A stretch of 64,000 nt of DNA from Rhodoplanes sp. (GCF_013377085.1 NZ_JACAAX010000015.1:1-64000), one strand, 5' to 3'; counted from the first letter of the stretch, positions 55,217 through 64,000 are shown. Program-made: numbers and translations. The notes: generated from the sequence alone by a model not told the origin.

Positions 55217-56212
55217 ATGCGCTGCATGATCCGCCCGCCTCGCCGGTCGGCTTGCGTCGTCGCCGTCGCACTGGCGATCGGCACCGTGGCGACGCCGGTT
55301 GCACAGGCTCAAACGGATTATCCGTCCAAGACCGTCAGCATCGTCGTGCCGTTTCCGGCCGGCGGGAGCGCCGACCTCGTCGCCCGCTGGCTCGCGCCTG
55401 CCCTGCAGGACAAGCTCAAGCAGACCTTCATTGTCGAGAACCGCGCGGGCGCCAACGGCAGCATCGGTTCGGCGGGTGTCGCCCGGGCGGCGGCCGACGG
55501 CTACACCCTGCTCATCTCGGGCATCGGCTCGAACGCCATCAACTATGCGCTCTACAGCAAGCTGCCTTACGCCGACAAAGACTTCCAGCACGTCTCGCTG
55601 CTGATCACCGGGCCCAATGTCATCGCGGTCAATCCCGAGTCGCCGGCCCGCACGCTGACCGACCTGATCGCCCTGGCGAAGGCCGCGGACGGTAAGTTCC
55701 AGGCCGCGCATTCCGGCAACGGGTCCTCGAACCATCTCGGCATGACGATGCTGGCGAAGGCCGCCGGGTTCAAGGTCGTGCACGTGCCCTACAAGGGCGG
55801 CGCACCGGCCATCACCGACGTCGTCGGTGGGCACGTGCCGGTCATCACGTTGAACCAGGACGTCCTGCTGCCGCATGTGCAGGCCGGCAAGCTGCGCGCC
55901 CTCGCGGTGCTCAGCCTGGAGCGGAACCCCGCCTATCCGGGCGTGCCGACCGTGGCCGAGCACGGCTTTCCCGGATTCTCCGCTGTGTCCTGGTTCGGCC
56001 TGTCGGCGCCCGCCGGCACACCCAAGGCCGTCATCGACAAGCTCGCCAAGGCCTGCGCCGAGATCCTCGCCGACCCGGCCCTGAAGCAGAAGCTCGAAGC
56101 CAACGGATTCGTCGTCGTCGGCAGCACGCCGCAGCAGGCCAGCGCGTTCATCAAGGCCGAGATCGAGAAGTGGGACGGTGTCGTCAAGACGAACGGCGTC
56201 ACGGTCGACTGA
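55217..56212 (+). CDS. Tripartite tricarboxylate transporter (Bug/TctC) binding protein of the LacI module
   Basis: 331 residues with signal peptide (VVAVALAIGTVATPVAQAQ-T). YPSKTVSIVVPFPAGGSADL and VENRAGANGSIGSAGVARAA mark the Bug/TctC family. AAGGAGGA precedes the start by nine bases. It is followed after 28 bp by a sugar-acid dehydratase gene. The ligand is therefore probably an aldarate such as galactarate or talarate (inference). TctA/TctB are not in the window. Confidence 0.92.
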   Translation: MRCMIRPPRRSACVVAVALAIGTVATPVAQAQTDYPSKTVSIVVPFPAGGSADLVARWLAPALQDKLKQTFIVENRAGANGSIGSAGVARAAADGYTLLISGIGSNAINYALYSKLPYADKDFQHVSLLITGPNVIAVNPESPARTLTDLIALAKAADGKFQAAHSGNGSSNHLGMTMLAKAAGFKVVHVPYKGGAPAITDVVGGHVPVITLNQDVLLPHVQAGKLRALAVLSLERNPAYPGVPTVAEHGFPGFSAVSWFGLSAPAGTPKAVIDKLAKACAEILADPALKQKLEANGFVVVGSTPQQASAFIKAEIEKWDGVVKTNGVTVD

Positions 56213-56240
56213 TTCAACCATCCTGCTGCAGAGGACCGAC

Positions 56241-57389
56241 ATGACTGCTCACGACCGCACCGCCGACGACCGCATCGCCTGGATCAGGCTGTCCTCGTGC
56301 TTCCTTCCGCTGGGGACGCCGGTCAGCGACGCCAAGGTCCTGACCGGCAAGCAGAAGCCGATGACCGAGATCGCGTTTCTGTTTGCCGAGATCGCCACCA
56401 CGGACGGCCATCGCGGCCTCGGCCTGAGCTATTCCAAGCGCGCCGGCGGGCCGGGGCAGTTCGTCCACGCCAAGGAGATCGCGCCGGCGCTGATCGACGA
56501 GGACCCGAGCGACATCGGACGGCTGTGGGACAAGCTCGCCTGGGCCGGTGCCTCGGTCGGGCGCAGCGGACTGTCGACGCAGGCGATCGCCGCCTTCGAT
56601 GTCGCCTTGTGGGACCTCAAGGCGCGGCGGGCCGATCTGTCGCTCGCCAAGCTCCTCGGCGCTCACCGCAACTCCGTTCGCTGCTACAACACCTCGGGCG
56701 GCTTCCTGCACACGCCGCTCGACCAGGTGCTCGACAACATCACGGCCTCGCGGGCGCGCGGCATCGGCGGCATCAAGATCAAGGTCGGGCAGCCCGACTG
56801 CGCCGTCGACATCAAGCGGATCGAGACGATCCGGAGCCATCTCGGCGACACGTTCCCGCTGATGGTCGACGCCAACCAGCAGTGGGACCGCCCGACGGCC
56901 CAGCGCATGTGCCGGATCTTCGAAAAGTTCAACCTGATCTGGATCGAGGAGCCGCTCGACTGCTACGACTTCGAGGGGCACGCGGGGCTCGCCGCCCAGT
57001 TCGACACGCCGATCGCCACCGGCGAGATGCTGACCAGCGCGGCCGAGCACGCCGAGCTGATCCGCGCCCGCGCGACCGACTATCTCAATCCCGACGCGCC
57101 GCGCGTCGGTGGAATCACGCCGTTTCTCAGGGTCGCGGCGCTGGCGGATCACGCGGGGCTGATGATCGCGCCGCATTTCGCCATGGAGCTGCACGTGCAC
57201 CTCGCCGCCGCCTATCCCCGCGAGCCGTGGGTCGAGCATTTCGAATGGCTCGAACCGCTGTTCAACGAACGCCTTGAGATCGCGGACGGCCGCATGCTGG
57301 TGCCGACACGCCCCGGTCTCGGCCTGTCGCTGAGCGCGCAGGCGCGCGCCTGGACGCGCGAAAGCGCCGAGTTCGGCACGGAGATTTAG
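56241..57389 (+). CDS. Enolase-superfamily sugar-acid dehydratase, L-talarate/galactarate dehydratase-like
   Basis: 382 residues from ATG at 56241 after AGAGGA. Mandelate racemase-subgroup features: the capping domain with GLSYSKRAGGPGQ, a KxK base motif (GIKIKVGQPD), metal ligands in VDANQQWD, EEPLD and GEMLTS, and a histidine base in APHFAMELHVHL. The SYSKRAGGPGQ loop is the one I associate with talarate/galactarate dehydratases. The product would be a keto-deoxy-glucarate. It is co-transcribed with the TctC gene under the LacI-type palindrome. Confidence 0.85.
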   Translation: MTAHDRTADDRIAWIRLSSCFLPLGTPVSDAKVLTGKQKPMTEIAFLFAEIATTDGHRGLGLSYSKRAGGPGQFVHAKEIAPALIDEDPSDIGRLWDKLAWAGASVGRSGLSTQAIAAFDVALWDLKARRADLSLAKLLGAHRNSVRCYNTSGGFLHTPLDQVLDNITASRARGIGGIKIKVGQPDCAVDIKRIETIRSHLGDTFPLMVDANQQWDRPTAQRMCRIFEKFNLIWIEEPLDCYDFEGHAGLAAQFDTPIATGEMLTSAAEHAELIRARATDYLNPDAPRVGGITPFLRVAALADHAGLMIAPHFAMELHVHLAAAYPREPWVEHFEWLEPLFNERLEIADGRMLVPTRPGLGLSLSAQARAWTRESAEFGTEI

Positions 57390-57550
57390 AGCGGTTTCGG
57401 ACGCAGAGTCGGACTCCGCCTTTGCTTAACGCGCTCGAAGCGCCTCGTGTCGCGCGGGTCTCGGCCACGCAACTCCGAACGGCGTGAGTTCGTCGTGATG
57501 TCGTCGCCGGACCGGCCGGCCCGGCGACGACCCTTTGACATGCGCCGCCC

Positions 57551-59764
57551 CTACCGCGCCAGTGGATCGGGGCGCATCTGCACCTTGTAGACCTTTGGCC
57601 GGTTTTCGGTGCCGCCCTCGTTGTGGAAGACGGTGCGGGTGCCGGACGTGGTCCAGATCCCGCGGCCCTTCCAGCCGGCGGCGGGGTCGTCGACGCGGCC
57701 GTCGACGTTCTTGGTGAAGAAGCCGAGCGGATAGGGCACGCGCAGCCGCACGAACTTGCCGTCGACCAGCGCCAGCAGTGCCTCGCCGCCGTTGGTCGAG
57801 GCGATCGGCACGTTCTTGCCCAGCCCGAGCGTGTCGTCGCGGTCGACCCAGATGTAATAGGCGTGGTCGGCGGCGCCGCTCTCCGGCAGGCCTTCGAACT
57901 GCGGCCCGGGGAAGCGGTAGAGCGTCCAGCCCTCCGGGCAGTGCTTGCCGGTCGCCGCGGCCGGGCCGTTCAGTGGGCCCTTGCATTTCGACCGGTCGAA
58001 GCTCGCCATGTGGCCGCTCGCCAGCGTGGTCCACACGACGCCGTCGAGGTCGACGTCGAGGCCGCGCGAGCCGAAGGCGCCGTCCGGCGGCAGATAGACC
58101 TCGGCCAGCGCCGTCTCGGCCGGGTTCTCGCCCGGCACCAGGCGGATGATGTATCCGGGCTGGTCGACGCGCGAAAAGCCGACATCCATCGACTGGCCCC
58201 AGATCGAATCGTCGATCGGGCTCGGCTGCACGCCATAGAACGCCGCCATCACGCGCTTGTCCTTTGTCGGGTCGACCGGATCGTTCGGACCGACGAAGGC
58301 GTCGCGCTTGCCGTTGCCGTTGGTGTCGATGATCAGCGGCGTCCAGCCCTGCGCCCGCTTGGCGTCGCCGGTCTCGTCGAATGTCCTGGTGTCGAGCCAG
58401 CCGACGACGCCGCTCTGCGGGCCGCCCGCGCTGGTCCACAGCGTGTTTTTGGCGTCCTTGCCGAAATAGAGATGATGCGTGGTGAAGCAGGTGTCGATCA
58501 GCGACCACTTTTGCGTGCCGGGGTCGTAGACCGAGAGCTGGCGCGCCGATTCGGCGAGCGGCGCCACCTTGGCGGAGGGATGGTCGCCGCCCTGCTTGCA
58601 AAAGTCCGGATTGGCGGCGGGGCGGATGCGGGCCGTGAACCACACGCGGCCCTTCTCGTCCATCATCGGGTTGTGGATGCTGGTGTGGCCGTCCCAGATT
58701 GCCTCGTCGCCCCAGTGGGCCGAGGTGCCGCGCGAAAGATCGAGCGACGACGGCGTGTCCTTGTCGCGATAGGGATGGACGATGACGCTCGCCGTATGGG
58801 TCTTCGGATCCAGCACCGGCACGTTGTCGGTCGACTCCTCGGGCGAGCCGTAGATCTTGCCGCCGGCATTGACGGTGGGGTTGCGCTTGTCGCTGGAGAC
58901 GGCGTCGTGCATGTAGTGCTTGTTGCTCGACCAGTCCCACATGGTGACGACCATGTTGCGCTCGAGCCCCTGCGGCCGTTCCGGCTTGGCGAAGGGCAGT
59001 TCGCCGCCGGCGATGCGGTCGGTCCAGTCGGCCAGCACAGCATAGGCCTTGTCGGGGCCGAGCCGCCCGAGCGTCAGCGCCATGTTGGCCTGCGCCTGGC
59101 CGGCCTGGGTGCGCAGCGCCCACGCGTCCGCCGACGTCGTCTGCGTCTTGGATCCCGTGGTGGTCGCCTGGGTCTTGAAGAAGGTCGGGATGTTGCGCAC
59201 GCCCTCGGAGCCGAGCGCGTGGCAGGACTGGCAGGAGTTCTTCAGCGAATCGACCCAGTAGTACTGTGCCTTCATCACCTCGGGGATGCCGTTGCCGCCC
59301 GGGCCTGCGCCGGTGCCGGGAAACTCGCTCGCCGGCGGGATGCGGATCATCGAGTACCAGTAGACGCCCGGATAGTAGCGCGCCGCCGCTGCCTCGTTCT
59401 GGGCCGGCACGGCGCCGAGGTCGAGCCGCCGCCCGGGCGTCGCCTTCTGCTTTTGCGAATCGACGAGGCCGTAGCCGCGTACCCAGACGTCGTAGCTCGC
59501 CTTGGGCAACTCGGGGATGACGTAGCGGCCGCGCTCGTCGGTGACGACCAGCTTGGCGTATTTGGTCGGGAGATCGGTCGTCTCGGCGATCACCCAGACG
59601 CCTGCCTCGGGACCGTTCGGCCCGGTGACGACGCCGGCGAGATCGCTGTCGCCGAAGCTCGGCGCCGCAGCCGCATCACCGGCCTGCTGGGCGAGTGCCG
59701 GCGCCGATACGGTGAGCGCCGTGGCGAGCGCGAGCGCCGCCACGCCCGAATGCCAATCCGTCAT
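57551..59764 (-). CDS. Secreted protein with carboxypeptidase-regulatory-like domain, haem-binding CXXCH and propeller-like region
   Basis: 737 residues from ATG at 59764 after GGAGGAGA. Signal peptide (VAALALATALTVSAPALAQ-Q). Residues about 38-105 (LAGVVTGPNGPEAGVWVIAE, TDERGRYVIPELPKASYDVW) are a carboxypeptidase-regulatory-like beta sandwich. CQSCH at 178-182 is a covalent haem c motif. The remainder has repeats such as GHTSIHNPMMDEKGRVWFTA and RGLDVDLDGVVWTTLASGHM, suggesting a beta-propeller as in virginiamycin B lyase-like proteins. It is probably periplasmic and redox-active; the substrate is unknown. It is divergent from the TctC gene at 60165. Confidence 0.75.
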   Translation of the reverse strand: MTDWHSGVAALALATALTVSAPALAQQAGDAAAAPSFGDSDLAGVVTGPNGPEAGVWVIAETTDLPTKYAKLVVTDERGRYVIPELPKASYDVWVRGYGLVDSQKQKATPGRRLDLGAVPAQNEAAAARYYPGVYWYSMIRIPPASEFPGTGAGPGGNGIPEVMKAQYYWVDSLKNSCQSCHALGSEGVRNIPTFFKTQATTTGSKTQTTSADAWALRTQAGQAQANMALTLGRLGPDKAYAVLADWTDRIAGGELPFAKPERPQGLERNMVVTMWDWSSNKHYMHDAVSSDKRNPTVNAGGKIYGSPEESTDNVPVLDPKTHTASVIVHPYRDKDTPSSLDLSRGTSAHWGDEAIWDGHTSIHNPMMDEKGRVWFTARIRPAANPDFCKQGGDHPSAKVAPLAESARQLSVYDPGTQKWSLIDTCFTTHHLYFGKDAKNTLWTSAGGPQSGVVGWLDTRTFDETGDAKRAQGWTPLIIDTNGNGKRDAFVGPNDPVDPTKDKRVMAAFYGVQPSPIDDSIWGQSMDVGFSRVDQPGYIIRLVPGENPAETALAEVYLPPDGAFGSRGLDVDLDGVVWTTLASGHMASFDRSKCKGPLNGPAAATGKHCPEGWTLYRFPGPQFEGLPESGAADHAYYIWVDRDDTLGLGKNVPIASTNGGEALLALVDGKFVRLRVPYPLGFFTKNVDGRVDDPAAGWKGRGIWTTSGTRTVFHNEGGTENRPKVYKVQMRPDPLAR

Positions 59765-60164
59765 TGTCTCCTCCCTGTGTGCGGCCAAGCTTGCTGCCTG
59801 GTCCCGCGTGTTCTGATTTTGCTGTGCCGTGAGATGCCGGCCGGGCTCCCCACCGGCCTCTACCGAAGCGCACGAGCGACCGTGACGATCGCGCCGGCAA
59901 AGTCCTACCGAAATACCTGTGAGAGACGCGCCGCGGCTGCCGCGGGCGCAGCACAACCCAAGCAGCCCGGCTATTGCTTGGGAAGCGCGACGAGCGCCGA
60001 TCGCGGCGGGGTGCCCTTCACATCCGTGTGTCCCGATGATGCAGCGCAGCGCGCGCTTCCATCGCCGGCGGGCCGTGCTAGGCTCTCAGCTCGGCTTTCC
60101 GTCCTCCCCTTTCCTGCTTTGCCACTCCCGGTTTCCGGCCATTCGTCGCCACGGAGCATCCGAC
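59765..60164. promoter_or_regulatory. 400-bp divergent gap
   Basis: Separates the haem-motif gene from a TctC gene. I see no gene and no clear promoter hexamers; an upstream extension of the TctC frame to 59919 has no family resemblance. A moderate dyad-free GC-rich sequence fills the gap. Confidence 0.3.
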
Positions 60165-61139
60165 ATGAAGGCAGTGCTGGTTCTGGCCGCCTGCGCGGCA
60201 GGTCTCGTCGTGACACAGGACGCCGTCGCGCAGCCCTATCCCACCCGTCCGATCACCGCCGTGGTGGCGGCGAGCGCCGGCGGGCCGACCGACACCATCG
60301 CCCGCATCGTCGTCGAACGGATGAGCGCCGCGCTCGGCGGCACCATCATCATCGAGAATGTCGGCGGCGCCTCCGGCACCATCGGCACCGGCCGGGTCGC
60401 CCGTGCCCAGCCCGACGGCTACACGCTCGGGATCGGCGGCTGGAACCACTACGTGGTCAACGCCGGTATCTATACGAACCTGCAATACGACCTCTTTGCC
60501 GATTTCGCGCCGGTGGCGCAGCTCGCCAGCGGGCCGCAGATCATCCTGTCGCGCAAGACGATCCCGGCGACCAATCTCACCGAGCTGATCGCGTGGCTGA
60601 AGCAGCAGCCCTCGGTCACCATGGCGACCGGCGGCGTCGGCGCGCCCGGGCATGTCTCGGGGCTCTCGCTGCAGGACCGGATCGGCGTCAAATTCCAGTT
60701 CGTGCCGTATCGCGGCTCGGCGCCGGCCCTGCAGGACGTGGTGGCTGGCCATCTCGACACCATCTTCGAGCAGACCTCGGCGGCGCTGCCGCAGATCCGC
60801 GGCGGCGGCGTGCGCGCCTATGCGGTGACGGCGAATGCGCGGCTCGACGTGCTGCCGGAGGTGCCGACCGTCGACGAGGCGGGCCTGCCGGGGTTCTATC
60901 TCTCGGTCTGGCAGGGCCTGTGGGCGCCCAAGGGCACGCCGCCGGAGATCGTCGAAAAGCTCTCCGCTGCGGTGCGCGAGGCGCTCGCCGATCCCAAGGT
61001 GAAGGCGCGCTTTGCCGAGATCGCCCAGCAGATCCCGCCGGCCGCCAACCAGACGCCGGCCGGCTTCTCGGCCTACCACAAGGCCGAGATGGAGAAGTGG
61101 GTGCCGATCATCAAGGCGGCCGGCATCACGCCGAACTGA
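60165..61139 (+). CDS. Tripartite tricarboxylate transporter (Bug/TctC) binding protein
   Basis: 324 residues from ATG at 60165. Signal peptide (VLVLAACAAGLVVTQDAVAQ-P). YPTRPITAVVAASAGGPTDT and IIENVGGASGTIGTGRVARA are the Bug motifs; the VVPFPAGG stretch of relatives is VVAASAGG here. The ligand may be linked to the divergent haem-motif protein or the following methyltransferase, but nothing proves it. It is the third solitary TctC in the window. Confidence 0.9.
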   Translation: MKAVLVLAACAAGLVVTQDAVAQPYPTRPITAVVAASAGGPTDTIARIVVERMSAALGGTIIIENVGGASGTIGTGRVARAQPDGYTLGIGGWNHYVVNAGIYTNLQYDLFADFAPVAQLASGPQIILSRKTIPATNLTELIAWLKQQPSVTMATGGVGAPGHVSGLSLQDRIGVKFQFVPYRGSAPALQDVVAGHLDTIFEQTSAALPQIRGGGVRAYAVTANARLDVLPEVPTVDEAGLPGFYLSVWQGLWAPKGTPPEIVEKLSAAVREALADPKVKARFAEIAQQIPPAANQTPAGFSAYHKAEMEKWVPIIKAAGITPN

Positions 61140-61245
61140 GCGGGCGCGCCGGCGCGGCCGGTCGTCGAGGCGTTGCGCCGGTCAACTCTCTGCGAATTGC
61201 ATTTCTGCGCCTGTCTGCGAAGGTTCGCGACAATCACCAGGAGCG

Positions 61246-61995
61246 ATGCCGATGATGATCACGAGCCTTCGCCGCGCCCTCGGGGTTTGCAGTGTCGTCG
61301 TCTTCGCGCTGGCGGTTGTCCAGGTCGGCGGCACGGCCGCGGTGCACGCCCAGGACTATGCGGCCGTGCTGGCGGCGCCCGATCGCAGCGAGGCCGACCG
61401 GCAGGTCGACGCGCGGCGCGATGCGCCGAAGCTTCTCGGCTTCATCGCGCCGAGGACCGGCCAGCAGGTGCTCGACATGGGCGCCGGCGGCGGCTACAGC
61501 ACCGAGCTGATGGCGCGCGCCGTCGGGCCGACCGGCAAAGTGTTCGGCCAGAACGACAAGGCGTCGGACAAGCTCGACGCGCGGCTGAAGACGCCGGCCA
61601 TGGCCAACGCGACGGGCCTGGTCCGCCCCTTCGACGCCCCGGCCGCCGGGCTGCCGCCGCTCGATCTGATCACGTTCCTGTTCGCCTATCACGACACGAC
61701 CTTCATGGAGGTCGACCGCGCAAAGATGAACAAGGCGCTGTTCGACGCGCTGAAGCCGGGCGGCGTTCTGGTGATCGCCGATCATTCGGCCCGGCCGGAG
61801 GACGGCGCCACGGTCGGCAAGTCGCTGCACCGCATCGCCGAGGCGACGCTGCGCGCCGAGATCGAGGCGGCCGGCTTCAAGTACGTCGCCAGCGCCGACT
61901 TCCTGCGCAATCCCGACGATCCGCGCACGGCGATCATCTTCCGCTCGCCCATCAAGGTCGACGAGTTCGTGCTGAAGTTCCAGAAGCCGATGTGA
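61246..61995 (+). CDS. Signal-peptide-bearing class I SAM methyltransferase
   Basis: 249 residues from ATG at 61246 after CAGGAG. The N-terminus (RRALGVCSVVVFALAVVQVG then GTAAVHAQ-D) is a clear signal peptide. The body is a Rossmann methyltransferase: motif I VLDMGAGGGYSTELMARAV, then LLFAYHDT-like LITFLFAYHDTTFMEVDRAK and LKPGGVLVIADHSA. An exported SAM-dependent enzyme is puzzling because SAM is cytoplasmic. Similar exported proteins exist in Proteobacteria. It follows the TctC gene by 106 bp. Confidence 0.83.
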   Translation: MPMMITSLRRALGVCSVVVFALAVVQVGGTAAVHAQDYAAVLAAPDRSEADRQVDARRDAPKLLGFIAPRTGQQVLDMGAGGGYSTELMARAVGPTGKVFGQNDKASDKLDARLKTPAMANATGLVRPFDAPAAGLPPLDLITFLFAYHDTTFMEVDRAKMNKALFDALKPGGVLVIADHSARPEDGATVGKSLHRIAEATLRAEIEAAGFKYVASADFLRNPDDPRTAIIFRSPIKVDEFVLKFQKPM

Positions 61996-62025
61996 GACGG
62001 GCGGTCGTGGTGGCGCCCACGCGCG

Positions 62026-62775
62026 TCACTGTGCCGTGGCGCCGCTGTCGACCCGCAGGCTCGTGCCGGTGACCAGCCGCGCCCCGTCGCAGGCGAGATA
62101 CAGCACCGCGGCGGCGACGTCCTCGGGCTGCATGATTTCCTTCAGCGGCACCATCGAGAGGGCGAACTCGCGATAGGCGGGGTCCTCGAAGAACGGTTTC
62201 GTCATCGAGGTCTCCACCACGGTCGGCGCCACGGCGTTGACGCGGATCTTGTGGGCGCCGAGCTCGATCGCCATCGCCTTGGTGAGCCCCTCGATGGCGT
62301 GCTTGGTCATGGCGTAGACGGCGCGCTTCGGCCCGCCGACATGGCCCATCTGCGACGAGATGTTGACGATCGAGCCGCCACGCCCGGCCGCGACCATCAC
62401 GCTTGCTGCCGCCTGCGCCACCTTGAACGCCGCGCGTACGTTCAGCGTCAGCAGCAGGTCGAGAGTCGCGTCGTCGACCTCCAGGAGCGGCTGCAGCTTG
62501 TTGGTGCCGGCATTGTTGACCAGCACGTCGAGCCGGTCGAGCCCGCGGATGCGCCCGATCAGCGCGTCGTCGCGCACGTCGCCGACCCACGGCTCGACCG
62601 CCTCGCCGAGCTGCTGGCGCAACGCCTCGAGATCGGATGCCGTGCGCGCCACCGCGATGACGCGGGCGCCGGCGCCGACCAGCGCCGCGACGCAGGCCCG
62701 CCCGATGCCGCGTCCGGCGCCGGTGACGAGGGCGATGCGGCCGGCGAGCGGCGCGGTGTCTGTTTCGGAGGTCAT
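62026..62775 (-). CDS. SDR family oxidoreductase
   Basis: 249 residues. Classical short-chain dehydrogenase: NAD(P) loop TGAGRGIG (18-25), NNAG in LDVLVNNAGTN, catalytic Ser in IVNISSQMGHV and YxxxK in VYAMTKHAIEG. The C-terminus is LVTGTSLRVDSGATAQ. It oxidises or reduces an alcohol/ketone; the substrate is unknown, perhaps a sugar acid intermediate given the neighbours. It converges on the methyltransferase gene and is divergent from the FAD enzyme. Confidence 0.93.
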   Translation of the reverse strand: MTSETDTAPLAGRIALVTGAGRGIGRACVAALVGAGARVIAVARTASDLEALRQQLGEAVEPWVGDVRDDALIGRIRGLDRLDVLVNNAGTNKLQPLLEVDDATLDLLLTLNVRAAFKVAQAAASVMVAAGRGGSIVNISSQMGHVGGPKRAVYAMTKHAIEGLTKAMAIELGAHKIRVNAVAPTVVETSMTKPFFEDPAYREFALSMVPLKEIMQPEDVAAAVLYLACDGARLVTGTSLRVDSGATAQ

Positions 62776-62978
62776 CGCGGGAGCTCCTGGGGATGGGGCG
62801 GGGAAGGGCGGAGCGACGAGGCTACACCGCCGCGCGGGCGTGCGTCACGGCCTGCGCGGGCCGCTCGGGACAGGCTGGCGCGATCGGCAATTCTCCCGAG
62901 ATGGCCATTTTGGCCGTGGGATGATACAGAACCCGATGGATTTCAGACGAGCGAAGACTGAGCAGGAGCTTGGCGGGG

Positions 62979-64000
62979 ATGCCTAAGATTGTTGTCGTCG
63001 GTGGCGGTTGGGGGGGCTGTGCGGCCGCGTTGGTCGCGGCCAAGCAGGGCGCCGATGTCACCCTGATCGAGCGCACCGACATGCTGTTGGGCACGGGCCT
63101 GGTCGGCGGCATCTTCCGCAACAACGGCCGCTTCACGGCCGCCGAGGAGGCGCTCGCCATGGGCGGCGGCGACCTGTTCGAGGTCATGGAGGCGAATGCG
63201 GTTCACCGCAACATCGAGTTTCCCGGCCACAAGCACGCGTGGCTGTACAACGTCAACACAATCGAGCGGGCGGTCCGCAAGCGCCTCGACGCGGCGGGCG
63301 TCGACGTCCGCATGATGACCCGGATCACCGAGGTCGAGGTGGACGGCGAGAGGATTCTTTCGGTCGCGGTGGCCGAGGGCGCAGACGCGGAGCGTTTCGC
63401 CGCAGACGCGTTCGTCGACTCGACCGGAACCTCCGGTGTTCCGCGCACCTGCAACCAGCACGGCAACGGCTGCAGCATGTGCGTGCTGCGCTGCCATACC
63501 TTCGGCAACCGGGTCAGCGTCGCCGGGCGGGCCGGCCTCACCGAGATGGTGGGGCACAAGGGCACGCAGGTCGGCGCCATGAGCGGCGCCTGCAAGATCG
63601 TCAAGGACTCGCTCGCCCCCGAGATCGCCGAGGCGCTCAATCGCGACGGCGTCTTCGTGGCCGCCATTCCGGCGGAACTTCGCGCCGGCGAGGACAAGCT
63701 CGGCAGCAAATGCTGCCAGCAGTACGCCACGGCCGATTATGCCGACAACATCGTCCTGCTCGACACCGGCCACGCCAAGCTGATGACGACGCACATTCCG
63801 CTCGACCGTCTGCATCAGGTGCCGGGATTCGAGAACGCCCGCTACCAGGATCCGATTTCCGGCGGCATCGGCAACTCGATCCGGTTCGTCGCGATGACGC
63901 CGCGCGACGACGCGCTCAAGGCCGACGGGTTGGACAACCTGTTCGTGGCGGGCGAGAAGGCCGGCCTGCTGGTCGGCCACACCGAGGCGATCGTCACCGG
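62979..64000 (+). CDS. FAD-dependent oxidoreductase, truncated by the window edge
   Basis: Open frame from ATG at 62979 (AGGAG about 12 bases upstream) to the right edge; 340 residues are visible. The N-terminal dinucleotide fold is KIVVVGGGWGGCAAALVAAK with an acidic strand end (LIER). A four-cysteine pattern C158-X6-C165-X2-C168-X3-C172 suggests an iron-sulfur or redox centre. DGLDNLFVAGEKAGLLVGHT is the FAD-ribityl motif of GidA/FrdA-like enzymes. The substrate is unknown. Confidence 0.85.
   Translation, partial: MPKIVVVGGGWGGCAAALVAAKQGADVTLIERTDMLLGTGLVGGIFRNNGRFTAAEEALAMGGGDLFEVMEANAVHRNIEFPGHKHAWLYNVNTIERAVRKRLDAAGVDVRMMTRITEVEVDGERILSVAVAEGADAERFAADAFVDSTGTSGVPRTCNQHGNGCSMCVLRCHTFGNRVSVAGRAGLTEMVGHKGTQVGAMSGACKIVKDSLAPEIAEALNRDGVFVAAIPAELRAGEDKLGSKCCQQYATADYADNIVLLDTGHAKLMTTHIPLDRLHQVPGFENARYQDPISGGIGNSIRFVAMTPRDDALKADGLDNLFVAGEKAGLLVGHTEAIVT

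Noticed and set aside
57623-61255. A 1210-codon plus-strand frame spanning three genes
   Set aside because: It runs antisense to the haem-motif gene and out of frame with the TctC gene; no recognisable domain.
1-64000. tRNA or rRNA genes
   Set aside because: No T-loop-like TTCGA motifs in a cloverleaf context or rRNA-like stretches were found by eye.

Overview
The window is very GC-rich, densely coded DNA from a bacterial chromosome. Protein families (GlnD, LivKHMGF, many Bug/TctC binding proteins, FTCD with HutI/HutU, Crp/Fnr and LacI regulators) and two kinds of palindromic intergenic repeat suggest an alphaproteobacterium of the order Hyphomicrobiales, perhaps near Xanthobacteraceae or Nitrobacteraceae. 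This placement is inferred from gene content and codon bias, not from a marker gene. No rRNA, tRNA, CRISPR array, integrase or transposase was seen.

Layout. 1-2.3 kb: end of a probable OpgH-type glucosyltransferase, an FkbM methyltransferase and a membrane protein. 2.4-7.3 kb: a tightly overlapped coenzyme F420 operon (cofE-cofD-cofC-fbiC). 7.6-10.4 kb: an MFS acid transporter and a CoA-transferase. 10.8-15.3 kb: a complete branched-chain amino acid type ABC importer. 15.5-21.1 kb: a hicAB toxin-antitoxin pair beside histidine degradation genes (FTCD, hutI, hutU). 21.3-27.5 kb: a Sel1 protein, a DUF4387/DUF1446/TctC/LysR cluster, a membrane protein and an OsmC protein. 27.8-35.6 kb: a hybrid histidine kinase and a YhiI/RbbA/YhhJ-like export operon. 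35.8-41.9 kb: an SsuABC-type importer and glnD. 42-46.4 kb: Bcr/CflA transporter, DUF2218 protein, amidohydrolase-fold protein, MarR regulator and PepSY protein. 46.4-51.8 kb: an accessory islet described below. 52.7-64 kb: a Crp/Fnr regulator, a LacI-controlled sugar-acid module (TctC plus talarate/galactarate dehydratase), a haem-motif secreted protein, another TctC, an exported methyltransferase, an SDR and a truncated FAD oxidoreductase.

The most unusual region is 46.4-51.8 kb. Three genes overlap head to tail on the minus strand: a possible winged-helix protein, a P-loop ATPase with an unusual Walker A, and a protein fusing a PD-(D/E)XK-type nuclease domain to an FtsK-type motor. The C-terminal remnant of a HerA-type ATPase follows. 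The islet looks less GC-extreme than its surroundings. I do not recognise the set as a named system; a DNA-defence or DNA-processing role is an inference.

Regulatory DNA is unusually readable in three places: a perfect inverted repeat before hicA, two overlapping divergent promoters carrying AAGATAT/ATATCTT repeats between the amidohydrolase and marR, and two LacI-type palindromes 106 bp apart before the galactarate module.
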